A stretch of DNA of 64,000 nt from FEN-1088 sp031407985 (GTDB taxonomy: Bacteria; Myxococcota_A; Polyangia; Fen-1088): positions 1 to 64,000 of the forward strand of contig JANOJB010000340.1 in NCBI GenBank assembly GCA_031407985.1. Reading direction: 5' to 3'. The position numbers and the translations under genes are program-made. Under the pieces are notes generated by a model. It had not been told where the DNA came from. It worked only from the letters and a program-made list of their open reading frames with translations, and did not search any database. Below are positions 17,765 through 25,093 of this stretch, piece by piece; positions within the stretch are counted from its first letter, which is position 1; each line of letters starts with the position of its first letter.

Positions 17765-18904
17765 TCACGGCAACCCCAGCTCGTGACACAGCCGCGGGAA
17801 CGGCAGAACGGTCAACTTCCCCCGCTCGAAGTGAGTCTTCCCCATGTGCACCAGGAAGAAGCGCGGAATGGGCGTCCGCGCCGCGAAGTACGACAGCGAC
17901 GGATCCACGTGGCGGTCGGATACCTTGCACTCGACGGCGAAGAGGGGTTTGCCCTGTCGCATAACGACGAAATCCACCTCCCGTTTGTCCGTATCTCTCA
18001 GATAGCGCAGTTCCATGGGCCATCCCTCGGTGTCTTCGACGAAGTGGCAGTATTTCAACAACTGCGCGCCCACCAGATTCTCGAAGCGCGCGCCGGGATC
18101 CTCCACCGCCGACCAATCCCAAAGGTAGAGCTTGCGCTCCTTCTTGACCGCACGAACCCGGGGGGCGCCGAAAGGCGAAACGCGGAAGCACACATACATG
18201 TTCTCGAGAATCTGAAGCCAGCGCTCGACCGTCTTGTGATCCACCTCCAGATCGCCGGCGATGTTCTTGACCGACAGGGGAGAGCCGACCCGCGACGGCA
18301 GCAGTTCCACCAGATGTTCGATGAGCGACACCTGGCGCACGTGTTCGAGATCGCGCAGATCGTCCCGCACGACGCGCGCTATGCGGTCCCGTTGCCAGAT
18401 TCGGTGCTCGGTCTCGTCCTGTCGAAACAACGGTTCCGGAAATCCACCGAACTTCAGCAGAGCCTCCAGTTCCGACGATCCCGACCGCGCTCCCATCTCG
18501 GCCAGAGAGAAGGGATGCAACCGAAAATAACGGTAGCGGTTGGCCAGCGAGTCGCCACCCTTTCGGTAGTAGTCGAGGCGCGCCGATCCCGTGACGATGA
18601 TGCGGCGTCTGCTTTTTTCGACGTCGTAGATCCCCTTCACAAGATTGCGCCAGCGCGCATATTTGTGGATCTCGTCCAGAATCAGCAGCGGCTGACCGGC
18701 CGGTAGTTCGACACGACGCAATCGAGCGGCCACGCGCGGATCGTCCCAGGTCAGGTAGGCCGGGTGCAGCTCCGTCGCTTCCGGCGCCAGCATTTGCAGC
18801 GCCAAGGTGGTCTTCCCCACCTGGCGCGGTCCCCCGACGAAGGCCATCTTCCCGCCGGCCAGCACGCCTTCGACCGCCGCCTGGAGGTAACGTGGGCTCC
18901 GCAT
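17765..18904 (-). CDS. AAA ATPase with DUF4143 domain
   Basis: Predicted 379 residues. The N-terminal ATPase has Walker A GGPRQVGKTT (about 23-32) and Walker B LLILDEIHKYARW (about 80), followed by IIVTGSARLDYY (sensor 1). The C-terminal half is DUF4143 (VGAQLLKYCHF, REVDFVVMRQGKPLFAVECK), a nuclease-like fold with D...E-x-K residues. These proteins are widespread, often linked to mobile or toxin-antitoxin settings, and their role is unclear. GTG 18928 is also in frame, but I chose ATG 18904, which directly follows a perfect inverted repeat. Confidence 0.85.
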   Translation of the reverse strand: MRSPRYLQAAVEGVLAGGKMAFVGGPRQVGKTTLALQMLAPEATELHPAYLTWDDPRVAARLRRVELPAGQPLLILDEIHKYARWRNLVKGIYDVEKSRRRIIVTGSARLDYYRKGGDSLANRYRYFRLHPFSLAEMGARSGSSELEALLKFGGFPEPLFRQDETEHRIWQRDRIARVVRDDLRDLEHVRQVSLIEHLVELLPSRVGSPLSVKNIAGDLEVDHKTVERWLQILENMYVCFRVSPFGAPRVRAVKKERKLYLWDWSAVEDPGARFENLVGAQLLKYCHFVEDTEGWPMELRYLRDTDKREVDFVVMRQGKPLFAVECKVSDRHVDPSLSYFAARTPIPRFFLVHMGKTHFERGKLTVLPFPRLCHELGLP

Positions 18905-18926
18905 GTTTGGGATCGTACACCCAAAC
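18905..18926. promoter_or_regulatory. Inverted repeat abutting the ATPase start codon
   Basis: GTTTGGG and CCCAAAC form perfect 7-bp arms around an 8-base spacer, directly upstream of ATG 18904 on the minus strand. It could be an operator or a hairpin that hides the ribosome-binding region. Confidence 0.4.
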
Positions 18927-19371
18927 ACTCATGACTGAATGGGAATAGGGTCCCAATAACGCGGGTGGGCACGTACCGGTGGCCATCGTCCCCCAACCGC
19001 AAAGTGCTCAGTGCGCGCAGACCGCGATCCCCATCAGGTCGTCGTCCGGTCCGACTTGGATGTGGATGGCCGAACCTCCTGCGGGGCATACGGTGCTGCA
19101 CGGTGCCCGCCCCGCCCGTGCCCGCCCCGCCCGTGCCGGAGCCGCCGGTCCCGATTCCGCCCGACCCGATCCTAGACAGTTTCGTCCCAGGACCTGCCAC
19201 ACCACATCGTCGAGGCGTGTTGGAGCGCCACACGGCTATGACGCAAATCGCGCGCCCGGCTGCTGACATCGTGCAGAATTTGCATTGGCGCCGTAACGGG
19301 CGCGGTCACAGGACGGGCATGCGCGCCCCGCCGATCGGCCACAGAGGGTCAGCACCGTGTTCTTTTCGTTC
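18927..19371. other. Gene-poor region with a decayed coding remnant
   Basis: No intact gene is supported. The stretch 19008-19170 holds a likely relic of a Gly-Thr-Gly-Gly linker protein (separate entry). TGCAGAATTTGCA at 19272-19284 is a near-palindrome about 120 bases before the predicted sigma-54 start and could be an activator site. Confidence 0.5.
19008..19170 (-). pseudogene. Frameshifted remnant of a GTGG-linker exported protein
   Basis: One minus frame reads IGSGGIGTGGSGTGGAGTGG, the linker style of the exported proteins in this genome. It then loses sense. In the next frame the continuation reads CSTVCPAGGSAIHIQVG and ends MGIAVCAH with a TGA at 19008. Together they look like the C-terminus of a secreted protein split by a small indel. 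No start codon or upstream domain is present. Confidence 0.3.
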
Positions 19372-19387
19372 GTTGGAACGACGGTTG
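19372..19387 (+). promoter_or_regulatory. Strong candidate sigma-54 promoter
   Basis: TGGAACGACGGTTGCA differs from the consensus TGGCACG-N4-TTGCA at one position; GG (19373-19374) and GC (19385-19386) are ten bases apart. Predicted start about 19398, giving a 65-base leader that contains the GAGGAG ribosome-binding site of the next gene. Confidence 0.65.
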
Positions 19388-19462
19388 CAGTTCCCCATTT
19401 CGTACGCAGCTCATTTCAACCCAGCGGCGGGTCGCCGCAAAAACAAAACCGAGGAGACAGTC

Positions 19463-19825
19463 ATGCTTCGAAGATTCGCTATCAGTCTGCTTATGGCAAC
19501 TACCATCGCTTCCTTTGGCGGGTTCGCCGTGGCGCAGATGAAGGTTCCGGCCACGTCGGAAGACCACACAGCGCTTGCGAAGCAATACAAGGACAAGGCG
19601 GATGGTCATCGCAAAGAGGCGTCCGAACACCGGGCCATGGCCGCGGCGTACAAGGACAGCGCCGCCAACGCCCAGGACAAGGGCCGCGGCCAGAAGAACC
19701 CAGCCGTCGTGAAGATGGAGAAGCACTGCAACGCCATCGCGACCGCGGCGGAGAAGCTGGCGACCGAGAATGAGAAGGCTTCCGACTACCACACTCTCCG
19801 CGCCAAGGAGCTCCAGGGAAAGTAG
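19463..19825 (+). CDS. Small exported helical protein
   Basis: Predicted 120 residues. ATG 19463 follows GAGGAG by six bases. A classic signal peptide ends at AVAQ (about residue 25). The mature part is charged, rich in Ala, Lys, Glu and His, with repeated patterns such as HRKEASEHRAMAAAYKDSA and TAAEKLATENEKAS, predicted as long helices or a coiled coil. It has one Cys and no known domain. It lies behind a strong sigma-54-like promoter and converges with the ABC/YHS operon. It may be a periplasmic chaperone or metal-buffering protein, but that is speculation. Confidence 0.8.
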   Translation: MLRRFAISLLMATTIASFGGFAVAQMKVPATSEDHTALAKQYKDKADGHRKEASEHRAMAAAYKDSAANAQDKGRGQKNPAVVKMEKHCNAIATAAEKLATENEKASDYHTLRAKELQGK

Positions 19826-19979
19826 GTTCATCCGTCGTTCGCTCGGCCCGCGGTCGCGCTGGCCGGGTGACGACTGCTGGTCGATAGCGAACCTTGAATG
19901 ACCAACAGCGTCTGGAGCACGCCGAGGGCGGCATGATGGGCGAGGTATGGGTTCGCTGAAGCGCCCAAAGGATCAGGAG

Positions 19980-20846
19980 TCACGACGTTGTCCCAGGATA
20001 GGCACCAGGACTCGCGTTGAAGCGTTCTAGGCAGCGCATCGAGCAAAACACCAGCCGCTTTCCCGCGCTCTGCTGAACGGCGATGGAAGCGCTGCCCACG
20101 GCGACGCGCATGCCGCAGACGGGATCACGCGCCCACGCGCCGGGCTCCTGCCGGCGCTCTCGCACGACGCCATCCTCGATCCAGAGGATCCGGTCCGCCA
20201 CGTCCTCAACCCGAGGGTCATGGGTCACGATCAGCACGCCGCGCCCCTCGTCTCGAGCTAAGTCGTGGAGGATCATAGCCACCTCCTGCCCACGCTCCGA
20301 ATCCAGGTTGCCGGTAGGCTCGTCCGCCAGGATGATGGGTGCGTCGTTGATGAGGGCCCGCGCGATGGCCACGCGCTGTTTTTCGCCGCCCGACAGCGTC
20401 TTGGGCAGCGCGTGACGCCGTTCGGTGAGGTGCAGGCGCCCGAGCAGGCGTTCCGCACGATCACGTGCCACCCGTCGATCGATCCCCGCGAGATGCGCTG
20501 GAAAGAGGACATTCTCCTCTACGGTTAGGCTAGAGAGCAGGTTGAACGCCTGAAATACGAACCCGAGCTTCCGCGCTCGCATCCGGCTGATCTCCCGCTC
20601 GCCCAGGTCCGAGAGCTTGACTCCGTCGATATCGATCTGGCCGGACGTCGGGCGCAAGAGGCCGCCCAGCATGGAAAGCAGGGTGGTCTTTCCCGAGCCC
20701 GACGGACCCATAACCAGTACGATCTCGCCGCGGGCGAGATCGAGGGACACGCCATCGATTGCGCGGAACGCACTGGGGCCCGTGCCGTAGATCTTGACCA
20801 GATCACGTGCGCAAACGAGAAGCCGGTGCGATTCGGTCGCGCTCAT
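19980..20846 (-). CDS. ABC transporter ATPase fused to a YHS domain
   Basis: Predicted 288 residues. Residues 8-230 are a LolD/MacB-type ATPase: Walker A GPSGSGKTT, Q-loop FQAFNLL, signature LSGGEKQR, Walker B IILADEPTGNLD, switch His in VTHD. Residues about 240-282 form a YHS domain: DPVCGM, a Gly-rich turn, then FCSMRCLERFNASPGAY. YHS domains bind heavy metals and usually sit in copper or mercury proteins, so this fusion suggests metal sensing or handling by the exporter. I start at ATG 20846, which overlaps the permease stop by four bases; the open frame to 20888 lacks support. Last gene of a three-gene operon. Confidence 0.9.
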   Translation of the reverse strand: MSATESHRLLVCARDLVKIYGTGPSAFRAIDGVSLDLARGEIVLVMGPSGSGKTTLLSMLGGLLRPTSGQIDIDGVKLSDLGEREISRMRARKLGFVFQAFNLLSSLTVEENVLFPAHLAGIDRRVARDRAERLLGRLHLTERRHALPKTLSGGEKQRVAIARALINDAPIILADEPTGNLDSERGQEVAMILHDLARDEGRGVLIVTHDPRVEDVADRILWIEDGVVRERRQEPGAWARDPVCGMRVAVGSASIAVQQSAGKRLVFCSMRCLERFNASPGAYPGTTS

Positions 20847-21949
20847 GACGAAAACACCAGGATTGGATCCACGCGCGTCACACGCCAAGCGGAGGGAAAA
20901 CCGGCCAGAATCGAAACCACAAGGGCCGCGGCACCGATGCGCAGCGCGCCGGCCAGGGAGAAGTGGATGATCACACCGGGCGTGTACGTCGCAAACAAGG
21001 GTTGCAGGAAGAGGGAGAGGACGACAGCGATTCCAAACCCGAACAGGGCCAGCGCGACAGTCTGGCCGAGCGCGGCGGCGAGGAGTTGGTGCGTGTGGGC
21101 GCCCACAGCTTTGGCGACGGCGAGCTCGCGCTCGCGACGCGCGACGAAGGTGAATACGGTGAAGCCGATGATGAGGGACGCCACCAGGCCCGCGACGGCA
21201 GTCATGATGCGGATCAGATCGCCTCCCATCTGCAGGGCAAGGGCGCGATCGTTCGCGACCAGGACGTCGCGCTCAAGCACGGAGACGTCCGGCAGAGCCG
21301 AACGAAGCCGGACGGCGAGGTGTTCCGCTGTTGTTCCGGCCACGGGCCAGACCAGGAGGTAGCTGGCATCGGCGATGATATCGAACAGCGACACGAGATC
21401 CGCCGCATGCACGAAGGCGAGCGGGTTCGCCATCGAGTAGGTCCCTTGCGACAGACCCACGATCTTGAACGCCTGACGATGGATGAGAACTTCATCACCC
21501 ACTGTCACGCCACCCTTTCGCGCCAACACCTCTGGCAATACCACTTCGCCGCGCGCTCGATTGCCCCGACCCGCGACGAGCTGCCAAGGACCTGTCCGTT
21601 GCCCCGGGCGTGTCCCCACAAGGTAGATGGCTCGCTCTTCGACGCCCACCTGGGCCAACGCCCCACCGTAAAGGATTCCTTCGACGTGGGCGACCCCCGG
21701 CATCCGCCGCAGCTTGACCGCAACGTCCTCGCCGAGTGAGGAGGACGCCATATGCATGTTGGCGACACCCCGTTGCATCACCCAGACGGACGCTTTGCTT
21801 CGCTCGATGAATGCCACGGTCTGATCTGCCTCGCCCCGAAACGCGCCCTCGAGGATCATGACCAACAAGAACACAACCGCGACACCGCTGGCGCTCGCCG
21901 CCAAACTGGCGCGCTCGTCGAGGAAACTCCGGTAGGCCCACTTCCACAT
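20843..21949 (-). CDS. FtsX-like ABC transporter permease
   Basis: Predicted 368 residues with the MacB/FtsX layout: one N-terminal membrane helix (about 18-38), a large extracytoplasmic domain (about 40-245), then three membrane helices (about 250-360). The N-terminus WKWAYRSFLDERASLAAS resembles DevC-type permeases. The extracytoplasmic part has MPGVAHVEGILYGG, typical of the MacB periplasmic core. It starts five bases after the upstream permease and overlaps the ATPase gene. Such permeases move lipids, peptides or other substrates mechanically from the inner-membrane surface; the substrate here is unknown. Confidence 0.88.
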   Translation of the reverse strand: MWKWAYRSFLDERASLAASASGVAVVFLLVMILEGAFRGEADQTVAFIERSKASVWVMQRGVANMHMASSSLGEDVAVKLRRMPGVAHVEGILYGGALAQVGVEERAIYLVGTRPGQRTGPWQLVAGRGNRARGEVVLPEVLARKGGVTVGDEVLIHRQAFKIVGLSQGTYSMANPLAFVHAADLVSLFDIIADASYLLVWPVAGTTAEHLAVRLRSALPDVSVLERDVLVANDRALALQMGGDLIRIMTAVAGLVASLIIGFTVFTFVARRERELAVAKAVGAHTHQLLAAALGQTVALALFGFGIAVVLSLFLQPLFATYTPGVIIHFSLAGALRIGAAALVVSILAGFPSAWRVTRVDPILVFSS

Positions 21950-21953
21950 CGCG

Positions 21954-23081
21954 CTATGTCCTGAACACCATGTCGGGCTCCAGTGCCCGAAGCCGTCGAA
22001 TCGGCACCAGGGATCCGATCAGCGCCGCCACCAGAGCAGTGGCACCGCCCCGCGCGACTACGGATGGTTGCCAAGGCACGATCCGATAGAGGGGGTTCAG
22101 CTCTTCGATGGTCGCGGCGGCCAGGCGAGCGAAAAGCAACGCGACGGGAAAGGCGAGTAGGCACACAACCATGGCTTCCACCACAACGACAGTCGCAAGG
22201 CCCGACGGGCCCATGCCGAGCGCCTTCATGATGCCGAAGTCCCGTCGGCGGTCTGTGACCGCGGCGTACATCGCGAGGCCAATCGCAAGCACGGTGGCGA
22301 TCCACGCGATCCCGACCAGGAGGTTCAGAACCGCCCCGAAGAACTGTCGTCCCAGGGCAACATCATTGACCGAAAGCTCCGCGGGCGAATACACGTCAAC
22401 GCCCTCGACGGAAGACTCGATCCCACGGCGAATCGCCGCGATGTCGCTACCCCGATCGGTCTCGACCAGAAGGAAGCTCAGCAGCGGCGCTCCTCCTAGC
22501 GCGCCCGGAACGTCCGAATCCAGATACAGGTCAATGAGCTCGTCGTAGGTCACGAAGACGAACGGCGAGAAGAACACGTCGGTATCCACGGAGAGTCCGA
22601 CCAGGGTCACCCGCCGGTCGAGAAGTTCGACGGTATCTCCGACGTGGAGCGCGTAGAGCCGCGCCAGCCGCTGGTCGAAAACGATCTCGCGCGGACCAGC
22701 GATGGCGCGACCTGCAGCGAGGCGCGGCGCCCCCGCCGAATCGTAGGCCATAACTTGAATGGGCGTCCGCCGCTGGCCCAAATTGAAAATGACCGGAATG
22801 GAAACGAGAGGATGGGCGGTCCGCACTCCGGGAAGCGCCTCGATGGCCGCCCGCGCGGCCCCAGGCAGGTCGGAGCGAACACCGACGACGTGTTTGGCGC
22901 CCTCCTCCACCGCCACGAGGGGCGCATGCAGTGAGGCCGCGGGCATGGCCATCTGCCGGTCGAGCCCGAGCCGAAAGCCTTCAAAGAGAAGGGTCACGGA
23001 AATCGCTCCACCGATGGCTAGCACGCGGAACGCCGTACGCGCCGGCGACCGCAGCACCTCGGCACAGGCGGTGTTCGTCAC
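21954..23081 (-). CDS. FtsX-like ABC transporter permease, operon leader
   Basis: Predicted 375 residues from GTG 23081. One N-terminal helix (about 20-38), an extracytoplasmic domain with ALPGVRTAHPLVSIPV, and three C-terminal helices (about 248-360). It is a paralogue-level partner of the next permease, so the transporter is probably a heterodimer with two ATPase copies. A candidate sigma-54 site lies at 23147-23162 with a 55-base leader. The extracytoplasmic domain contains few cysteines and no obvious metal motif, so the metal link rests on the YHS domain alone. Confidence 0.88.
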   Translation of the reverse strand: MTNTACAEVLRSPARTAFRVLAIGGAISVTLLFEGFRLGLDRQMAMPAASLHAPLVAVEEGAKHVVGVRSDLPGAARAAIEALPGVRTAHPLVSIPVIFNLGQRRTPIQVMAYDSAGAPRLAAGRAIAGPREIVFDQRLARLYALHVGDTVELLDRRVTLVGLSVDTDVFFSPFVFVTYDELIDLYLDSDVPGALGGAPLLSFLLVETDRGSDIAAIRRGIESSVEGVDVYSPAELSVNDVALGRQFFGAVLNLLVGIAWIATVLAIGLAMYAAVTDRRRDFGIMKALGMGPSGLATVVVVEAMVVCLLAFPVALLFARLAAATIEELNPLYRIVPWQPSVVARGGATALVAALIGSLVPIRRLRALEPDMVFRT

Positions 23082-23146
23082 CCTAAGCCCGCCCTACGGG
23101 ATCTAGCGGGGGAGCGATGAAAGCAACTCTCACGCGCCCGAACCCC

Positions 23147-23162
23147 AGCAAGCGCAGCGCCA
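23147..23162 (-). promoter_or_regulatory. Candidate sigma-54 promoter of the YHS-ABC operon
   Basis: On the minus strand TGGCGCTGCGCTTGCT has GG (23161-23160) ten bases before GC (23149-23148). The TGGC and TTGCT parts are perfect. The predicted start is about 23136, 55 bases before GTG 23081. Confidence 0.55.
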
Positions 23163-23279
23163 ATCGAACGGTGCGGTCTCATCGAACGTAGCGCGCATTT
23201 GCTGCGTCGGTGCGAACGGTACGCGCAGGACCTGCCACCCGTGGAAGCATCTCACGTCGTTGTTGCGCGCCAGGGCCCG

Positions 23280-23295
23280 TGGAACAGCTGTTGCA
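23280..23295 (+). promoter_or_regulatory. Strong candidate sigma-54 promoter
   Basis: TGGAACAGCTGTTGCA has TGG and TTGCA perfect, with GG (23281-23282) and GC (23293-23294) ten bases apart. The predicted start is about 23306, a 49-base leader before ATG 23355. It diverges from the ABC operon site 120 bases away and resembles the 19372 site. Confidence 0.65.
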
Positions 23296-23354
23296 GTCCC
23301 CACTGACGGAAGCCAACGGCAATCCCGCCTTGGGAATTTGATAGGAGAGCATCC

Positions 23355-23927
23355 ATGGTCAGAAGAATGTTGGTCGGTGTGGTCATAGCAGTTGGGGCTT
23401 CGGCCCTCTGCGCGTCCGTCTACGCACAGCCGGCCGTCGAGCCGATGCCATCCCCAACCCCGTTAGCCTCTCCACCCGCGCCGGTACCTCCGCCGTATCT
23501 GATGATGCAGCCACCCCCACAGCAACCGCATCACAACATCCCGCCCGGGGATTCCACCTACCGGAGTCCCGGGGTGGCCGTGGCGTTGTCGCTGACGCCG
23601 TTGCCCGTCGATTTCGGCAACCTCTACGCGGAAAACTTCGGCTGGGGAATCGCGTACACAGCGATCGAGGTCTCCTTGATGATGCCGATGATGTGGTTCG
23701 TCGGGCGCCACATGGACCACGGCGGCCTCAGCAATCGCACCTGGAGCGGCGGCGAGCGAATGGGAATGATGGGAATGGTCGCCGGTTACGTGGCCGTCAA
23801 GCTGATTGCGGGCGTGCATGCGGGATATGCAGCCCGAGAGTTCAACCGTCAGGCCGCGCCGCGATGGTCGGCACTGGTCGTGCCCACGACGGGTGGTGCC
23901 GTGGCGAGTTGGCACCTTCGTTTCTGA
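23355..23927 (+). CDS. Exported Pro-rich protein with membrane segments
   Basis: Predicted 190 residues. A signal peptide ends near VYAQ (residue 25). A Pro-rich linker follows (about 26-70, with PPAPVPPPY and QPPPQQP), then a hydrophobic region with Met-rich patches (SLMMPMMWFVG, RMGMMGMVAGYVAVKL) that probably forms two membrane helices. Met- and His-rich stretches (RHMDHGG, QQPHHNIPP) could bind copper, but this is inference. A TAGGAGAG ribosome-binding site precedes ATG 23355. Divergent from the YHS-ABC operon and behind a strong sigma-54-like site, so probably co-regulated with it. Confidence 0.8.
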   Translation: MVRRMLVGVVIAVGASALCASVYAQPAVEPMPSPTPLASPPAPVPPPYLMMQPPPQQPHHNIPPGDSTYRSPGVAVALSLTPLPVDFGNLYAENFGWGIAYTAIEVSLMMPMMWFVGRHMDHGGLSNRTWSGGERMGMMGMVAGYVAVKLIAGVHAGYAAREFNRQAAPRWSALVVPTTGGAVASWHLRF

Positions 23928-24117
23928 CCCCACCCGCCCAGCGAATCAGCGCACGTCGACGGGTCGTATCACGCCTGCCCGAACGTCCCATCGACGTCCC
24001 CAATGGGAGGGACTCCTGAAGCGACCGCGCGGCAAAACGTCGGTATCCGGGAAAACCCAGTAGCCCGGATCATTGTCCATCGTTCTTGGCAACAGGCCAG
24101 CCACACGTCTATTTGGG

Positions 24118-24375
24118 TCAAGGGCCGACAAACATCAGCGTGGCCTCGTTCGAGCACTTCATGTCCGCCGTGTGACCGCCCGGCTTCGGCATCGCCATCA
24201 CCCGGTAGACGTAGGTCTGAGCGGCGACGAGCGGGCGCTGTCGTGGTGCGCCGTGGTGTCGAAGGGCACCGTGATGAGTTCCGCAAAGCTCCCGGCTCCG
24301 ACCTTGCGCTCGATCATGAACGACGCTTCGTTGTTCGAATTGTCCTTCCACGTCAGGTGACCGTCTCGGACACAC
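24118..24375 (-). pseudogene. Fibronectin type III domain fragment, frameshifted
   Basis: Reading the minus strand from about 24355, HLTWKDNSNNEASFMIERK and then GSFAELITVPFDTTAH are typical of the first half of bacterial fibronectin-III domains. Near 24245 the frame breaks, and the second half continues in another frame as AAQTYVYRVMAMPKPGGH, ending MFVGP and a stop at 24118. The two halves together make one nearly complete domain at the C-terminus of a lost extracellular protein. Confidence 0.6.
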
Positions 24376-24479
24376 CGGATGGCCCGAAACGTCTCTTGCT
24401 ACAGAGTAGCCTTTAGAATCCCACGTCATTACAGTCTTCATGTTATGACCCAACGTCCGGGGAAGAACCCCTACCGGCC

Positions 24480-24797
24480 CGGGGTCGAGACAAAACCAGC
24501 GTTTTTGGCCGGCCGAGAGGGGCCACGCCACGGGTCGACCTCGAAGACGTAGCCGTGCGGTTTGCTGAAGACGGAATCGTCTTCTTCGCAGGTGAGCCAG
24601 GTTTGCCACGGCGTGGGGCCACCGGCGCAGTTGTTGACCGTGCCGGCCAGACTGATCTGGTGGCTAAGGAGCTGACCGGCGTCGATTTCGTGATTGCGAA
24701 CCAACCACATGCCAGATACCCGCCCCAGAACGCGGCCATGCCGTCGTGATTGGCTGGCACCAGCCCGCCACCGGTCATCGGATCATCGATCGGGCGC
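24480..24797 (-). pseudogene. PhoX-like (DUF839) phosphatase fragment, frameshifted
   Basis: The minus strand encodes GGGLVPANHDGMAAFWG from about 24790. After a frame change near 24725 it continues MWLVRNHEIDAGQ and SLAGTVNNCAGGPTPWQTW, then LTCEEDDSVFSKPHGYVFEV. NCAGGPTPW-TWLTCEE is a hallmark of the DUF839/PhoX family of calcium-dependent alkaline phosphatases. Only about 100 of the usual 450 or more residues remain, with no start or stop belonging to it. It sits next to an intact PhoD gene, so an older phosphatase here has decayed. Confidence 0.65.
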
Positions 24798-25093
24798 GCT
24801 GTTCTAGACCATCGGCAGGTGAGGAACGGTCGTGCATGCGCGGCGAAACCATGGCGAAACGATTTTGCCGCGCGCCGCAATCGAACGTTACGTTTTCTTG
24901 TTCGTCGGGCGGCGTCGGTCTTGTACTTTCACGGTTGACACCGATCGCCCGCACACAGCTTGCACAGCCGTAACGTTCGTCGACCCTGCGATCGGGTATT
25001 CACGCTGGCGACTGATCGGGCGGCTGGCGGCGCGTGTGAACCGATGACGCTTCGCCGGTATCGATCGCAACTCATTTTCTCGCGAGGTGATCC

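Larger units (their letters stand above)
23928..25093. other. Gene graveyard between the exported protein and PhoD
   Basis: This 1.17-kb stretch has no intact gene. It contains two identifiable minus-strand fragments (a fibronectin-III domain, 24118-24375, and a PhoX-like piece, 24480-24797), each broken by a frameshift. The parts before 24118 and between 24798 and 25093 show only antisense-like open frames. No RNA gene or repeat is seen. Confidence 0.6.

Noticed and set aside
24832..25047. Small plus-strand frame before PhoD
   Set aside because: No ribosome-binding site, no homology-like motif and composition like other shadow frames.
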